64,000 nt of DNA from JADFDG01 sp965232985. GTDB lineage: Bacteria; Pseudomonadota; Gammaproteobacteria; Pseudomonadales; JADFDG01. The stretch spans positions 1-64,000 of the forward strand of contig CBDDRC010000009.1 of assembly GCA_965232985.1 (NCBI GenBank). The letters are read 5' to 3'. The number at the start of each line of letters is the position of its first letter. Position 1 is the stretch's first letter. Under the pieces are notes generated by a model. It saw only the letters and a program-made list of their open reading frames with translations, was not told the origin of the DNA and searched no databases. Below are positions 16,043-26,754 of the stretch, one piece after another. A program made the position numbers and the translations under genes.

Positions 16043-16063
16043 GTTTATGCCTCCTGTGCTGAA

Positions 16064-17914
16064 TTATTCCACAGTGACGGATTTCGCCAGGTTGCGTGGC
16101 TTGTCAACATCGGTTCCACGCGCCAGCGCCGCGTGATACGCGAGCAACTGCACCGGAATGGCATGCACCACCGGCGACAGCACACCCACATGGCGCGGCG
16201 TGCGGATGACATGCACGCCGGGGCTTTCGATGAAGTGACTGTCGAGATCAGCGAACACGAAAATCTCGCCGCCACGCGCGCCAACTTCCTGCATGTTGGA
16301 TTTGAGTTTTTCGAGCAGCGCGTCATTTGGCGCGATCACCACCACCGGCATATTTTCGTCCACCAGCGCCAGCGGGCCGTGCTTGAGTTCACCGGCCGGA
16401 TAGGCTTCGGCATGGATATAGGTGATTTCCTTGAGCTTCAGCGCGCCTTCCAGCGCAATCGGGTAATGCACGCCACGCCCGAGGAACAACGCGTTGTCCT
16501 TCTTTGCGAAACGCTCGGCCCAGACCTTGATCTGCGGCTCGAGATTGAGCGCATGCTGCACCGACAGCGGCAACCGGCGCAGCGCCTCAAGATATTCCTG
16601 TGCCTGCGCGGTATTCACCCTGCCCTGCAACTTCGCCAGCGTGACAGTCAGAGCAAACAAGGCGACCAGTTGCGTGGTGAACGCCTTGGTCGATGCCACG
16701 CCGATTTCGGCGCCGGCGCGGGTATAGAACACCAGGTCCGACGCGCGCGGTATTGCGCTTTCGCGCACGTTGCAGATCGCCAGCGCGTGTTTCTGGCCAT
16801 CGGCCCGCGCGTATTTCAGCGCCTCCATGGTGTCGAGCGTCTCGCCGGATTGCGAGATCGTCACCACCAGCCAGTCCGGCTGCGCGACCACGTCGCGGTA
16901 GCGATACTCGCTGGCCACTTCCACCTGGCAGGGAATTTTTGCGATCGATTCGAGCCAGTAACGCGCCACGGAACCCGCGTAGTACGAGGTGCCGCAGGCA
17001 AGAATCTGCACGCCTTTCACGCCACGCAGAATTGCCTCGGCATGATCCCCAAACAGCACCGGCGAAAAGCCGTCGGCGAGTACCGGTTCGATGGTGTCCG
17101 ACAGTGCTCGCGGCTGTTCATGAATTTCCTTCTGCATGAAATGCGCGTACGGACCCAACTCCAGTGACTCGAGCGACACGTCACTGACATGCACCCGGCG
17201 TACCGCAGGCTTGCCATCCTTGCCGAGCAGCCTCATGCCGTCACGGCGCAAGTCAACCAGGTCGCCGTCTTCAAGGAAGATCACGCGGCGCGTTTCGGCG
17301 AGGATCGCCGAAACGTCGGAAGCAATAAAATATTCGCCATCACCAAGGCCAACCAGCAACGGGCAGCCATGGCGTGCACAGACGAGCTGGTCGGGCCGAT
17401 CTTTCGCGATTACGGCGATTGCGTAGGCACCGACCAGCTCCTGCATCGCCGCCCGCACCGCACCGAACAGATCTGCGGATGCCTTGTAGTGGTGATGAAC
17501 GAGGTGTGCGATGACTTCGGTGTCGGTTTGCGAGGTGAATTCATAACCGAGCGCTTTCAGCTCGGCACGCTTCGCCTCGTGATTCTCGATGATGCCGTTG
17601 TGCACCAGGGCAATCAGTTCGCCGGAAACGTGCGGGTGCGCATTCGGCTCCGTCACGCCGCCGTGCGTGGCCCAGCGCGTATGGCCGATGCCCAGCGGGC
17701 CGTGCACTCCTCCGACATCGGCGGCATGCGCCGTTTGGCTGACCCGGCCAACGCGCCGCACACGGCGAATCTCGCCGCCGCTGCCATCGCCATGGTCGCC
17801 GACCAGCACGGCAATGCCGGCAGAATCGTAGCCGCGATATTCAAGGCGTGTCAGGCCCTCGATCAGAATCGGGGTGACATCACGCCGGGCGATGGCGCCA
17901 ACGATTCCACACAT
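16064..17914 (-). CDS. glmS: Glutamine--fructose-6-phosphate aminotransferase
   Basis: A 616-residue GlmS, making glucosamine-6-phosphate from fructose-6-phosphate and glutamine, the first step of UDP-GlcNAc synthesis. The N-terminal class II glutaminase starts MCGIVGAIA with nucleophile Cys2 after Met removal. Two SIS isomerase domains follow, with CGTSYYAGSVARYWLE and 'SQSGETLDTMEALKYA' in the first and 'GRGVHYPIALEGALKLKEI' in the second; the end 'DKPRNLAKSVTVE' is the invariant C-terminus. It lies two bases after glmU, in the same direction. No glmS ribozyme is seen or expected in this group. Confidence 0.98.
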   Translation of the reverse strand: MCGIVGAIARRDVTPILIEGLTRLEYRGYDSAGIAVLVGDHGDGSGGEIRRVRRVGRVSQTAHAADVGGVHGPLGIGHTRWATHGGVTEPNAHPHVSGELIALVHNGIIENHEAKRAELKALGYEFTSQTDTEVIAHLVHHHYKASADLFGAVRAAMQELVGAYAIAVIAKDRPDQLVCARHGCPLLVGLGDGEYFIASDVSAILAETRRVIFLEDGDLVDLRRDGMRLLGKDGKPAVRRVHVSDVSLESLELGPYAHFMQKEIHEQPRALSDTIEPVLADGFSPVLFGDHAEAILRGVKGVQILACGTSYYAGSVARYWLESIAKIPCQVEVASEYRYRDVVAQPDWLVVTISQSGETLDTMEALKYARADGQKHALAICNVRESAIPRASDLVFYTRAGAEIGVASTKAFTTQLVALFALTVTLAKLQGRVNTAQAQEYLEALRRLPLSVQHALNLEPQIKVWAERFAKKDNALFLGRGVHYPIALEGALKLKEITYIHAEAYPAGELKHGPLALVDENMPVVVIAPNDALLEKLKSNMQEVGARGGEIFVFADLDSHFIESPGVHVIRTPRHVGVLSPVVHAIPVQLLAYHAALARGTDVDKPRNLAKSVTVE

Positions 17915-17916
17915 GC

Positions 17917-19287
17917 TCAGTCCTTCTTTTTCTGTGGCCGCTGCCAGCCGTCGATGTTTTTTTGCTTGCTGCGGGCAACCGCCAAGTGGCTGTCGGGCAC
18001 ATCGTTGGTGATCACCGAGCCGGCACCGACGGTGGCATTCGCGCCGACCGCAACCGGCGCCACCAGCGAGCTGTTGCTGCCGATGAAAGCACCGTCGGCA
18101 ATGCGCGTCTCGAACTTGTTCACGCCGTCGTAATTGCAGGTGATGGTGCCGGCGCCGACGTTCACGTTGCGACCAATTTCCGCATCGCCGATATAACTCA
18201 GGTGATTGATCTTCGTGCCTTCACCGATACTGGCTTTTTTGATCTCGACGAAATTACCGACATGCACGCCCGGTGCGAGCCGAGTGCCTGGCCGCAACCG
18301 CGCGAACGGGCCGATGCAACCATCGCTGGCAACGGTCGCGCCGTCGATATGTGTAAAAGCGCGGATCTCGACATTGTCGGCAATGGTGCAGTCCTTCAGC
18401 ACGGCATTGGCACCGATACGGCAGTTGCTGCCGACGTGCACCGTGCCTTCGACCACGAGGTTCACATCGATAAACGTATCGGTGCCGCAAATGAAATCGC
18501 CGCGTACATCAATACGCCCGGGATCGGCGATCGTCACGCCGGCGCGCATCAACTCGTCGGCGATGCGCCGCTGGTAAACCCGCTCCAGCTGGGCAAGCTG
18601 CACGCGATCATTGATGCCCTGTGTTTCATCTGCCGGACAATCGACCGCAATCACTGCGTGCCCGGCGGCGCGCGCCATGGCGACCAGATCAGTGAGGTAA
18701 TACTCACCTTGGCTGTTGTCGTTGCGCAGCCGCAGCAGGGCCTCGTGCAAAAAGCGGTTCGGCACCAGCATGATGCCGGTATTGACTTCGCCGAGCGCGC
18801 GCTCGGCATCGGTTGCATCCTTTTCCTCGACGATCTTCAGGACATTGCCGGCGGCATCACGCACGATGCGCCCGTAACCAAACGGGTTGGCCGGTCGCGT
18901 GGTGAGCAGCGCGAGCTGATCGGGTGACGCTGCTGCAAGCAGGCGCTGCAGCGAAGCCGTGCGCGTGAGCGGCACATCACCGAACAGAATCAGCGTGCGG
19001 GCAGCGTCGGCCGGCAATTGCGGCAGGGCGTGCCGGACGGCGTGGCCCGTGCCGCACTGCTCGTGCTGTTCAACAATGCTCGCGCCAAGCGCTTCGACAC
19101 CGGGCGCCACCTGATCCATGCCGTGACCAAGCACAACGATCACCCGGCGCGGCAACAGTGCCTGGGCGGTGCGAATCACGTGCTCGACCATCGGCCGACC
19201 ACCCACCGGGTGCAACACCTTGGGCAACGTGGACTGCATGCGCGTGCCCTTGCCGGCAGCGAGGATCACGACATCAAGTGGGTTCAT
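17917..19287 (-). CDS. glmU: Bifunctional UDP-GlcNAc pyrophosphorylase / GlcN-1-P acetyltransferase
   Basis: A 456-residue GlmU performing the last two steps to UDP-GlcNAc. The uridyltransferase domain begins VVILAAGKGTRMQSTLPKVL with the nucleotide loop; the C-terminal left-handed beta helix carries hexapeptide repeats from ~250 (NLVVEGTVHVGSNCRIGANA...) ending in the acetyltransferase active site (IGSNSSLVAPVAVG). The ATG at 19287 is chosen because homologues begin directly at 'M.PLDVVILAAG'; an earlier in-frame ATG at 19314 would add nine residues. It is between glmS and the atp terminator. Confidence 0.97.
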   Translation of the reverse strand: MNPLDVVILAAGKGTRMQSTLPKVLHPVGGRPMVEHVIRTAQALLPRRVIVVLGHGMDQVAPGVEALGASIVEQHEQCGTGHAVRHALPQLPADAARTLILFGDVPLTRTASLQRLLAAASPDQLALLTTRPANPFGYGRIVRDAAGNVLKIVEEKDATDAERALGEVNTGIMLVPNRFLHEALLRLRNDNSQGEYYLTDLVAMARAAGHAVIAVDCPADETQGINDRVQLAQLERVYQRRIADELMRAGVTIADPGRIDVRGDFICGTDTFIDVNLVVEGTVHVGSNCRIGANAVLKDCTIADNVEIRAFTHIDGATVASDGCIGPFARLRPGTRLAPGVHVGNFVEIKKASIGEGTKINHLSYIGDAEIGRNVNVGAGTITCNYDGVNKFETRIADGAFIGSNSSLVAPVAVGANATVGAGSVITNDVPDSHLAVARSKQKNIDGWQRPQKKKD

Positions 19288-19344
19288 GCGGTGTGTTCCG
19301 GGGCGGGAAACCATGGCGCAGATAATACGCGAGCCGGTTGCACA

Positions 19345-19371
19345 AACGAAAAAGGACGGCAGATGCCGTCC
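19345..19371 (-). terminator. Terminator of the atp operon
   Basis: Stem GGACGGCA/TGCCGTCC (19354-19361 with 19364-19371), followed leftward by TTTTTCG. It lies 26 bases past the atpC stop and separates the atp operon from glmU. Confidence 0.8.
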
Positions 19372-19396
19372 CCTGTCTGCGGGTTGAGCTGGCTAC

Positions 19397-19828
19397 TCAG
19401 CCCGGCCGGCCCATCTTCTTGCGGATTGCGTCGAGCGTGCGCAGACGACCAACGGCTTCGGCCAGCTGTGCCGCCGCGTTGGCGTAGTCGACCTCGTCCT
19501 TCTGGTTGGCCATCGCGTGTTCGGCCTGCTTGCGCGCTTCTTCTGCGGCGGCCTGATCGAGGGTATCGGCACGCTCAACCGTGTCGGCGAGGATCGTCAC
19601 TATGTTCGGCTGGATCTCGAGGATGCCGCCGGAGCAGTAGAAAATCTCTTCACCGCCTTCCGGCATTTTCAGCCGGATGGTGCCAGGCCGCAGCTGGGTG
19701 AGCAGGGGCGTGTGACCCGGCAAAATGCCGAGCTCACCCATGACACCCGTCGCCACGACCATTTCCACAGTGCCGGAGAAGATCGACTCCTCAGCGCTGA
19801 CGATTTCGCAGGTGGTGGTCATTGCCAT
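19397..19828 (-). CDS. atpC: F1Fo ATP synthase epsilon subunit
   Basis: A 143-residue epsilon subunit, part of the central stalk, which transmits rotation and inhibits hydrolysis. The N-terminal beta sandwich runs from CEIVSAEESIFSG to ILADTVERAD (typical 'GELGILPGHTPLLTQLRPG'), the C-terminal helical hairpin from LDQAAAEEARKQAEHA. Last gene of the operon, 42 bases after atpD. Confidence 0.97.
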   Translation of the reverse strand: MAMTTTCEIVSAEESIFSGTVEMVVATGVMGELGILPGHTPLLTQLRPGTIRLKMPEGGEEIFYCSGGILEIQPNIVTILADTVERADTLDQAAAEEARKQAEHAMANQKDEVDYANAAAQLAEAVGRLRTLDAIRKKMGRPG

Positions 19829-19870
19829 CGGGAATTCTCCGTGCTCGCAGGCGAGTGCTTCTGAAAAGAA

Positions 19871-21274
<1,404 letters not shown>

Positions 21275-21321
21275 GTTCGTTTCCTCTTTAAACCAATTCG
21301 CGTTCGATAAATGCCGCGCGG

Positions 21322-22182
21322 TCAAACCGCGGCGGCACCACCCACGATTTCTGCGATTTCCTGCGTGATCGCTGCCTGGCGCGCCTTGTTGTAGACGAGT
21401 TGCAGGTCTTTGATCAGGCCGCCGGCATTGTCGGTAGCGGATTTCATCGCCACCATCCGTGCCGCCTGCTCGCAGGCATTGTTTTCAACCACCGACTGAT
21501 ACGTCTGCGACTCGATGTAGCGCACCATCACCAAATCGAGAAGCTCGCGAGCTTCCGGCTCGTAGATGTAGTCCCAACGGTGTTTGTATTCTTTCGCCTC
21601 GTCGCGTGGCAACGGCAGCAACTGGTGCACTGCCGGCCTCTGCGTCATCGTGTTGACGAACTCGTTGTGCACGAGGAACAGGCGATCGATCTCGCCCTTC
21701 TCGTAAGACGTGAGCATCGCCTGCACGGTGCCGATCAGATCATTGATCGACGGCTGTTCGCCCAGATGCGAAGCCGTAGCGACCACCCGGCCACCCACCG
21801 AACGGAAGAAGCTTTGCGCCTTCTGGCCGATCAGGCAGAAATCGACTTCGATGTTCTGGTCGCGCCAGGATTTCGATTCCTGCAACGCGCGCTTGAACAG
21901 ATTGATGTTCAGGCCACCACACAGGCCGCGATCGGTGGAAACGATGATGAAGCCAACGCGCTTCACTTCCCGATCCTTGAAGAACGGATGCACGTACTCG
22001 GTCGAGGCGTTGGCCAGGTGGCCGATCACCGCACGAATCCGGCGTGCGTAAGGCCGCGAAGCGGCCATGCGCTCCTGCGCCCGGCGCATCTTGCTCGCAG
22101 CCACCAGTTCCATCGCCTTGGTGATCTTCTGCGTGCTCTTCACACTCGCGATCTTGACGCGGATATCTTTCAAGCTGGCCAT
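21322..22182 (-). CDS. atpG: F1Fo ATP synthase gamma subunit
   Basis: A 286-residue gamma subunit, the rotating shaft. Two long helices form its coiled coil: N-terminal KDIRVKIASVKSTQKITKAM and C-terminal NAGGLIKDLQLVYNKARQAAI followed by TQEIAEIVGGAAA. The central Rossmann-like domain contains STDRGLCGGLNINLFK, a family signature. It lies between atpA and atpD in the canonical order. Confidence 0.98.
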   Translation of the reverse strand: MASLKDIRVKIASVKSTQKITKAMELVAASKMRRAQERMAASRPYARRIRAVIGHLANASTEYVHPFFKDREVKRVGFIIVSTDRGLCGGLNINLFKRALQESKSWRDQNIEVDFCLIGQKAQSFFRSVGGRVVATASHLGEQPSINDLIGTVQAMLTSYEKGEIDRLFLVHNEFVNTMTQRPAVHQLLPLPRDEAKEYKHRWDYIYEPEARELLDLVMVRYIESQTYQSVVENNACEQAARMVAMKSATDNAGGLIKDLQLVYNKARQAAITQEIAEIVGGAAAV

Positions 22183-22223
22183 GGGATTCTCCGTTCAGGT
22201 CCGGTGTCGGGTCAAAGCCCCGA

Positions 22224-23768
22224 TTACCAGGCCTGCGTGGCCTTGAACTGGGTGATGGCGTCCTTGATGCCCGCCTCGATGTCCTTGTCGAAATCGCCCG
22301 TGGCGTTGATCTTGTCGAACAGTGCCTTGAACTGGCTCTTGAAGAACGAGTGCAGGGCCGCTTCGAAAGCACCCACCTTCTTCACGTCAATGTCGGTGAG
22401 GAAGCCTTCGTTGGCGGCATAGACCGACAACGCCATCTCGGCAATCGACAGTGGTGCGTATTGCTTCTGCTTCATCAACTCGGTAACGCGCTGGCCGTGC
22501 TCGAGCTGCTTGCGGGTCGCTTCATCGAGATCGGAAGCAAACTGCGCGAACGCGGCGAGTTCACGATACTGCGCCAGCGATGTGCGGATACCGCCGGACA
22601 GCTTCTTGATGATCTTGGTCTGGGCCGCGCCACCCACGCGCGATACCGAGATACCGGCGTTCATGGCCGGACGGACACCGGCATTGAACAGGCTGGATTC
22701 CAGGAAGATCTGACCGTCGGTAATCGAGATCACGTTGGTCGGTACGAAGGCGGAAACGTCACCGGCCTGCGTCTCGATGATCGGCAGCGCGGTGAGCGAG
22801 CCGGTCTTACCCTTGACGGCACCTTTGGTGAACTTCTCGACGTACTCGACGGAGACGCGCGCAGCCCGCTCAAGCAAACGGGAGTGCAGATAAAATACGT
22901 CGCCAGGATAGGCTTCGCGGCCCGGCGGGCGCTTCAGCAGCAGCGAGATCTGGCGGTAGGCAACAGCCTGCTTGGACAGATCGTCATAAATGATCAGCGC
23001 GTCTTCGCCGCGATCGCGGAAGTATTCGCCCATGGTGCAGCCGGAATACGGCGCGATGAACTGCAGCGCCGGCGATTCGGCTGCAGCGGCAGCAACCACC
23101 GTGGTGTAGGCCATGGCGCCGTGCTCTTCGAGCTTGCGTACCACGTTGGCAATCGTCGATTGTTTCTGGCCGACGGCCACATACACGCACTTAATGCCGG
23201 AGCTCTTCTGGGCAATGATGGTATCGATCGCCAGCGCGGTCTTGCCGGTCTGGCGATCGCCGATGATCAGCTCGCGCTGGCCGCGACCGATCGGCACCAT
23301 CGCGTCGACGGCCTTGTAACCGGTCTGCACCGGCTGATCGACCGATTTGCGCCAGATCACGCCCGGGGCAACTTTTTCAATGGCGTCACTGGCCTTGGCG
23401 TTGATCGGGCCCTTGCCGTCGATCGGCGCGCCCAGCGCATCGACCACGCGGCCGAGCAGTTCCGGGCCTACCGGCACTTCGAGAATGCGGCCGGTGCAGC
23501 GCGCTTTCGTGCCTTCCGCCAGACTCTGATAAGCGCCAAGGACAACCGCGCCGACGGAATCGCGCTCAAGGTTGAGCGCCATCCCGAACAGGCCGTTGCC
23601 GAAATCGATCATCTCGCCGTACATGACATCGGCAAGACCGTGGATGCGCACGATACCGTCGGAGACGGAAACAATCGTGCCTTCGTTGCGTGCCTCGGAC
23701 GCGGTGTCGAGGCTCGCGATGCGTTGCTTGATGATCTCGCTGATTTCGGCGGCGTTCAGCTGCTGCAT
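22224..23768 (-). CDS. atpA: F1Fo ATP synthase alpha subunit
   Basis: A 514-residue alpha subunit with the non-catalytic nucleotide site. Walker A is GDRQTGKTALAIDTI; the region ALIIYDDLSKQAVAYRQ matches Walker B and the alpha signature; ISVSRVGGAAQTKIIKKL holds the arginine finger (Ser-Arg-Val-Gly). It starts 10 bases after atpH stops. Confidence 0.98.
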   Translation of the reverse strand: MQQLNAAEISEIIKQRIASLDTASEARNEGTIVSVSDGIVRIHGLADVMYGEMIDFGNGLFGMALNLERDSVGAVVLGAYQSLAEGTKARCTGRILEVPVGPELLGRVVDALGAPIDGKGPINAKASDAIEKVAPGVIWRKSVDQPVQTGYKAVDAMVPIGRGQRELIIGDRQTGKTALAIDTIIAQKSSGIKCVYVAVGQKQSTIANVVRKLEEHGAMAYTTVVAAAAAESPALQFIAPYSGCTMGEYFRDRGEDALIIYDDLSKQAVAYRQISLLLKRPPGREAYPGDVFYLHSRLLERAARVSVEYVEKFTKGAVKGKTGSLTALPIIETQAGDVSAFVPTNVISITDGQIFLESSLFNAGVRPAMNAGISVSRVGGAAQTKIIKKLSGGIRTSLAQYRELAAFAQFASDLDEATRKQLEHGQRVTELMKQKQYAPLSIAEMALSVYAANEGFLTDIDVKKVGAFEAALHSFFKSQFKALFDKINATGDFDKDIEAGIKDAITQFKATQAW

Positions 23769-23778
23769 GTCTCTGTCC

Positions 23779-24327
23779 TCAGGAATTCAGGGTGCTGGCC
23801 AGCTTGTTCAGCCGACCACGCACGGAAGCGTCGATAACCAGATCGCCAAAGTGGACGACGATGCCGCCCATCAGCGCCGGATCCACGTCAACACAAACGC
23901 GCACGTCTTGCGCAAAACGACGCTGCAACGAAGCGGTGAGCTTCGCCGTTTCCGCGTCGCCCATCGGATAGGCGGAAGTGACGGTGACTTCGCCTAACTT
24001 CTGGAGTTCGGCAACCATGCGATCGAACTGTTCGCTGATGGCGGACAGCGCGAAAATGCGGCGGTTGCTACAGAGTTGCCGCACAAAGTTCTTGCCGGCT
24101 TCATTGAGCTTGTCACCGCAAACGGCGATGACTGCCTCCGCCTGCTTCGCTGCGGTCAGTTGCGGGCGAGACAGGAAGGCAGCCATATGCTCGTCGGCAA
24201 CGACCGCCGCCGCCAGCGCGAGCATGCTGCTCCATTGCGCGAGCGCACCCTTTTCAGGCGCCTGATTTCGCGCATAGGCAAATGCCGCTTTCGCGTAAGG
24301 CCGGGCAATGGTGATGATCTCTGCCAT
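23779..24327 (-). CDS. atpH: F1Fo ATP synthase delta subunit
   Basis: A 182-residue delta subunit (OSCP homologue) that joins the peripheral stalk to the top of F1. The N-terminal helical bundle starts ITIARPYAKAAFAYA, the family signature; the C-terminal domain ends DPALMGGIVVHFGDLVIDASVRGRL. Position between atpF and atpA is canonical. Confidence 0.97.
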   Translation of the reverse strand: MAEIITIARPYAKAAFAYARNQAPEKGALAQWSSMLALAAAVVADEHMAAFLSRPQLTAAKQAEAVIAVCGDKLNEAGKNFVRQLCSNRRIFALSAISEQFDRMVAELQKLGEVTVTSAYPMGDAETAKLTASLQRRFAQDVRVCVDVDPALMGGIVVHFGDLVIDASVRGRLNKLASTLNS

Positions 24328-24345
24328 GGTTTTTACCGTCCGCGA

Positions 24346-24816
24346 TCAGAGTTCAGCAGACAGCTTTTCAAGCAGTTCGCCGTGTACTTTCGCGTCGATC
24401 GAGCGGGTCAGGACTTTCTCCGCACCGGCCATGGCCAAGGCGGCTACCTGTTTGCGCAGTTGCTCCCGGGCCCGATGTGCTTCCTGCTCCACCTCGGCCT
24501 TCGCGGCGACGATCAGGCGATCGCCTTCGGTACGCGCCTGCACCTTGGCCTCCTCGACGATCTCCGCCGCGCGCTTGTTCGCCATCGCGACAATCTGCGC
24601 GCCCTGCTCGCGGGCAGCACGCAGCTCGACGCCGGCTTTTTCCTGCGCCAGCTCGAGGTCCTTCGCAGCGCGGTCGGCGGCCGAGAGGCCGTCGGCGATG
24701 CGCTTCTGGCGATCTTCCATCATTTTCGACAGCGGGCCCCAGAGCACTTTGTTGACAAACCAGATCAACAAAATGAAGGCCGCCATCTGGGCGAACAGGG
24801 TGACGGTGATATTCAT
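24346..24816 (-). CDS. atpF: F1Fo ATP synthase b subunit
   Basis: A 156-residue peripheral stalk subunit. One N-terminal membrane helix (LFAQMAAFILLIWFVNKVLW) is followed by a long charged coiled coil rich in Ala, Glu, Lys and Arg. The sequence LWGPLSKMMEDRQKRIADGL is a typical b-subunit neck. Length is normal for gammaproteobacteria; there is no second b' gene. Confidence 0.97.
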   Translation of the reverse strand: MNITVTLFAQMAAFILLIWFVNKVLWGPLSKMMEDRQKRIADGLSAADRAAKDLELAQEKAGVELRAAREQGAQIVAMANKRAAEIVEEAKVQARTEGDRLIVAAKAEVEQEAHRAREQLRKQVAALAMAGAEKVLTRSIDAKVHGELLEKLSAEL

Positions 24817-24867
24817 GCGCGTACTCTTCTAATCGTCGAGATCCGAACCGGGCCAGCAAGTGCTTGC

Positions 24868-25161
24868 TTAGGCGCCCAGCGTCTTGATCGCAGCTTCCAG
24901 GGCACCAACGAACGGATTGGCGAACAGGAACCACATGGCGAACGCGAGAATGATGAACGGGAAAGATTCCATCAGACCGGCGAAGATAAACATGTTGGTC
25001 ATCAGCATCGGGCGCATTTCCGGCTGGCGGGTAATGCCTTCCAGTGTCTTGGCGCAGATCAGGCCCCAGCCAATAGCCGAGCCAAGACCGGCAGCGGCGA
25101 GGATCACGCCCACGCCAATGGCGGTGGCGGCGTAGATCTGAGCAAGCAGTTCAGCGTTCAT
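24868..25161 (-). CDS. atpE: F1Fo ATP synthase c subunit
   Basis: A 97-residue c-ring protein with two membrane helices joined by the polar loop ITRQPEM. The ion-binding carboxylate in helix 2 is Glu65, in FIFAGLMESFPFIIL, rather than the Asp seen in E. coli and Pseudomonas. The Gln that completes sodium sites (position 32 of the sodium type) is a Trp here, so proton coupling is more likely, though this is inference. Start at 25161 (MNAELLAQIYAA) after GGAGACCC; the longer frame is unconserved. The N-terminal tail and last helix are longer than the usual ~80 residues. Confidence 0.96.
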   Translation of the reverse strand: MNAELLAQIYAATAIGVGVILAAAGLGSAIGWGLICAKTLEGITRQPEMRPMLMTNMFIFAGLMESFPFIILAFAMWFLFANPFVGALEAAIKTLGA

Positions 25162-25233
25162 CGTGGGTCTCCTATAAACAAAACGTCGGAAGTTGAAAAA
25201 CACGAGCGGTGGCGCAAACAACCGGCAATCAGG

Positions 25234-26076
25234 TCAATGATCGTCGGCCTCGGTGTGCGCCATGCCCAGATAGACAATGGTCAGCACCATGAAAATGAAA
25301 GCCTGCAGCGTGATCACCAGAATGTGGAAGATCAGCCACCCGAAATCGAGGGCAACCTGCATCGGGAACCAGATGAGCAGACCGAGGCCGATGGTGGCGG
25401 CGCCACTCATCAAGGCGATCAGCAGGAAGACCAGTTCGCCGGCGAACATGTTGCCGAACAGACGCAGGCCGAGGCTGAGCGGTTTGGCGAGTTCCTCAAT
25501 CGCGGTCATCGCAATGTTGACAGGCACGAAGAACTTGCCGAAGGGGTGGAACAGGAACTGCTTCAGGTAGCCAACCGGGCCCTTGACCTTGAAGTTGTAG
25601 AAGATGATCAGTGCGAAGACGGTCAGCGAGATCGCCATCGTGGTGTTCAGGTCGGTGGTAGGCACCAGCTTGAACTTCGCGTGCTCGTGGCCGAGGGCAG
25701 TGAGAATCCAAGCCAGCAGGTCCACCGGGATCAGGTCCATGAAGTTCATCAGCCACACCCACACGAAGATGGTGAGGGCGAGCGGCGCGATCAGCGGGTT
25801 GTGGCCGGGGAAGGTGTCCTTCACCTGCTGGCTGACAAAATCGAGAATGGTTTCGACGAAGTTCTGGAATTTGCCGGGGGTGCCGGTTTCCATGCGGCTG
25901 GTCAGGCGCCAGCCGACCAGAACGATCAGCAGGGCCAGCAGAGAGCTGACCGTGATGGTGTCGAGGTGCCACGACCAGAAACCGCCCGTCTCACAGCCTT
26001 CACCGGCACAGAGGTTGGTCAGGTGATGCTGGATGTAGGCAACGGTTCCACCGCCGCCATTGGCTGCTTCACTCAT
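25234..26076 (-). CDS. atpB: F1Fo ATP synthase a subunit
   Basis: A 280-residue a subunit with five to six membrane helices forming the ion half-channels. The key helix reads LAKPLSLGLRLFGNMFAGELVFLLIAL, with the essential Arg in LGLRLFGNM. The acidic C-terminal tail ends HTEADDH. It overlaps atpI by four bases. Confidence 0.97.
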   Translation of the reverse strand: MSEAANGGGGTVAYIQHHLTNLCAGEGCETGGFWSWHLDTITVSSLLALLIVLVGWRLTSRMETGTPGKFQNFVETILDFVSQQVKDTFPGHNPLIAPLALTIFVWVWLMNFMDLIPVDLLAWILTALGHEHAKFKLVPTTDLNTTMAISLTVFALIIFYNFKVKGPVGYLKQFLFHPFGKFFVPVNIAMTAIEELAKPLSLGLRLFGNMFAGELVFLLIALMSGAATIGLGLLIWFPMQVALDFGWLIFHILVITLQAFIFMVLTIVYLGMAHTEADDH

Positions 26077-26480
26077 TTGCGCCCCTCGTTCTCATTGGTG
26101 CGGGTCGTGCCGCGCATATTCACCAGTTGGGCAAGCTGCGCGGCGGCGAATCCCACGAAGCCCGCCAACGGGTTCAACCCGAAAACTGCATAACCCAGTG
26201 CAAATGCTGCGATGACAAAAACGAAACGCTGCACGGCGCCGACATAAAGCATGGTCATGCCGCGCTTCGGGTCGGTCTGCGCAACCTCCGCAGCCCGCCG
26301 CACGCTGCGGCTGAGCAACAACGTCAGCGCAAGGCCAACCAGACAACCAAAAACAGCCGACAGGCCATGACTCAGCCCGAAAGCCAGGAACATTCCGAGA
26401 CCCAGCACCGTGGCGACCACAAGCTGGGCGGTAATGACACGCCGCGCTTGCCCGCTGATATCCATGGCCGTTGCGTTCAC
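26073..26480 (-). CDS. atpI: ATP synthase subunit I
   Basis: A 135-residue membrane protein with four hydrophobic helices, matching the small AtpI proteins that precede atpB and assist c-ring assembly. Weakly conserved family; the call rests on position, size and topology (VITAQLVVATVLGLGMFLAF; GAVQRFVFVIAAFALGYAVF). Overlaps both atpB and the upstream small gene by four bases. Confidence 0.85.
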   Translation of the reverse strand: MNATAMDISGQARRVITAQLVVATVLGLGMFLAFGLSHGLSAVFGCLVGLALTLLLSRSVRRAAEVAQTDPKRGMTMLYVGAVQRFVFVIAAFALGYAVFGLNPLAGFVGFAAAQLAQLVNMRGTTRTNENEGRK

Positions 26481-26698
26481 GACTGGTCCGGACGAGTGAG
26501 CAGCTTGAAAACCCTGATGAAGCCGCCCAGCACACCCAGCGCCCCCATCAACAACATGAACAGCGGCCGGGTATCTGCCCAGACATCAAGCGCATAACCC
26601 AGCGCGAACCCGGCAATCGCCATTGACGAAAGAATGGTGCCGACACCGATCAGCAGCAGGCCCTGGCCTTGCGGCTTTTCTCCTTGCGGCTTTTCCAT
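26477..26698 (-). CDS. AtpZ/AtpI-like small membrane protein, first gene of the atp operon
   Basis: A 73-residue protein: a short hydrophilic start with a direct repeat (EKPQGEKPQG) and two membrane helices (LLLIGVGTILSSMAIAGFALGYALD and LFMLLMGALGVLGGFIRVFKLL). The pattern 'GYALD.W....P.F.L.G..LG...G.....' is that of the AtpZ family (F0F1-ATPase gene 1), often found before atpI and proposed to help magnesium or assembly. Start at 26698 is chosen because the promoter's start point falls some 20 bases before it, excluding the longer frame. Confidence 0.8.
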   Translation of the reverse strand: MEKPQGEKPQGQGLLLIGVGTILSSMAIAGFALGYALDVWADTRPLFMLLMGALGVLGGFIRVFKLLTRPDQS

Positions 26699-26725
26699 CG
26701 TCGTCCGGGGCACAAAAGGCGGCGC

Positions 26726-26754
26726 ATTATAGGCAGCCCCCCCCGCCCGGGCAA
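26726..26754 (-). promoter_or_regulatory. Promoter of the atp operon
   Basis: TTGCCC (26749-26754), a 17-base spacer made mostly of G+C with a run of eight G, and a perfect TATAAT (26726-26731). It faces leftward toward the first atp gene at 26698. Sigma-70 type. Confidence 0.75.

Noticed and set aside
24076..26193. A 705-residue rightward open frame opposite the atp genes
   Set aside because: It is the antisense of atpB, atpE and atpF, rich in Arg/His/Gln with no domain; a G+C-driven shadow.
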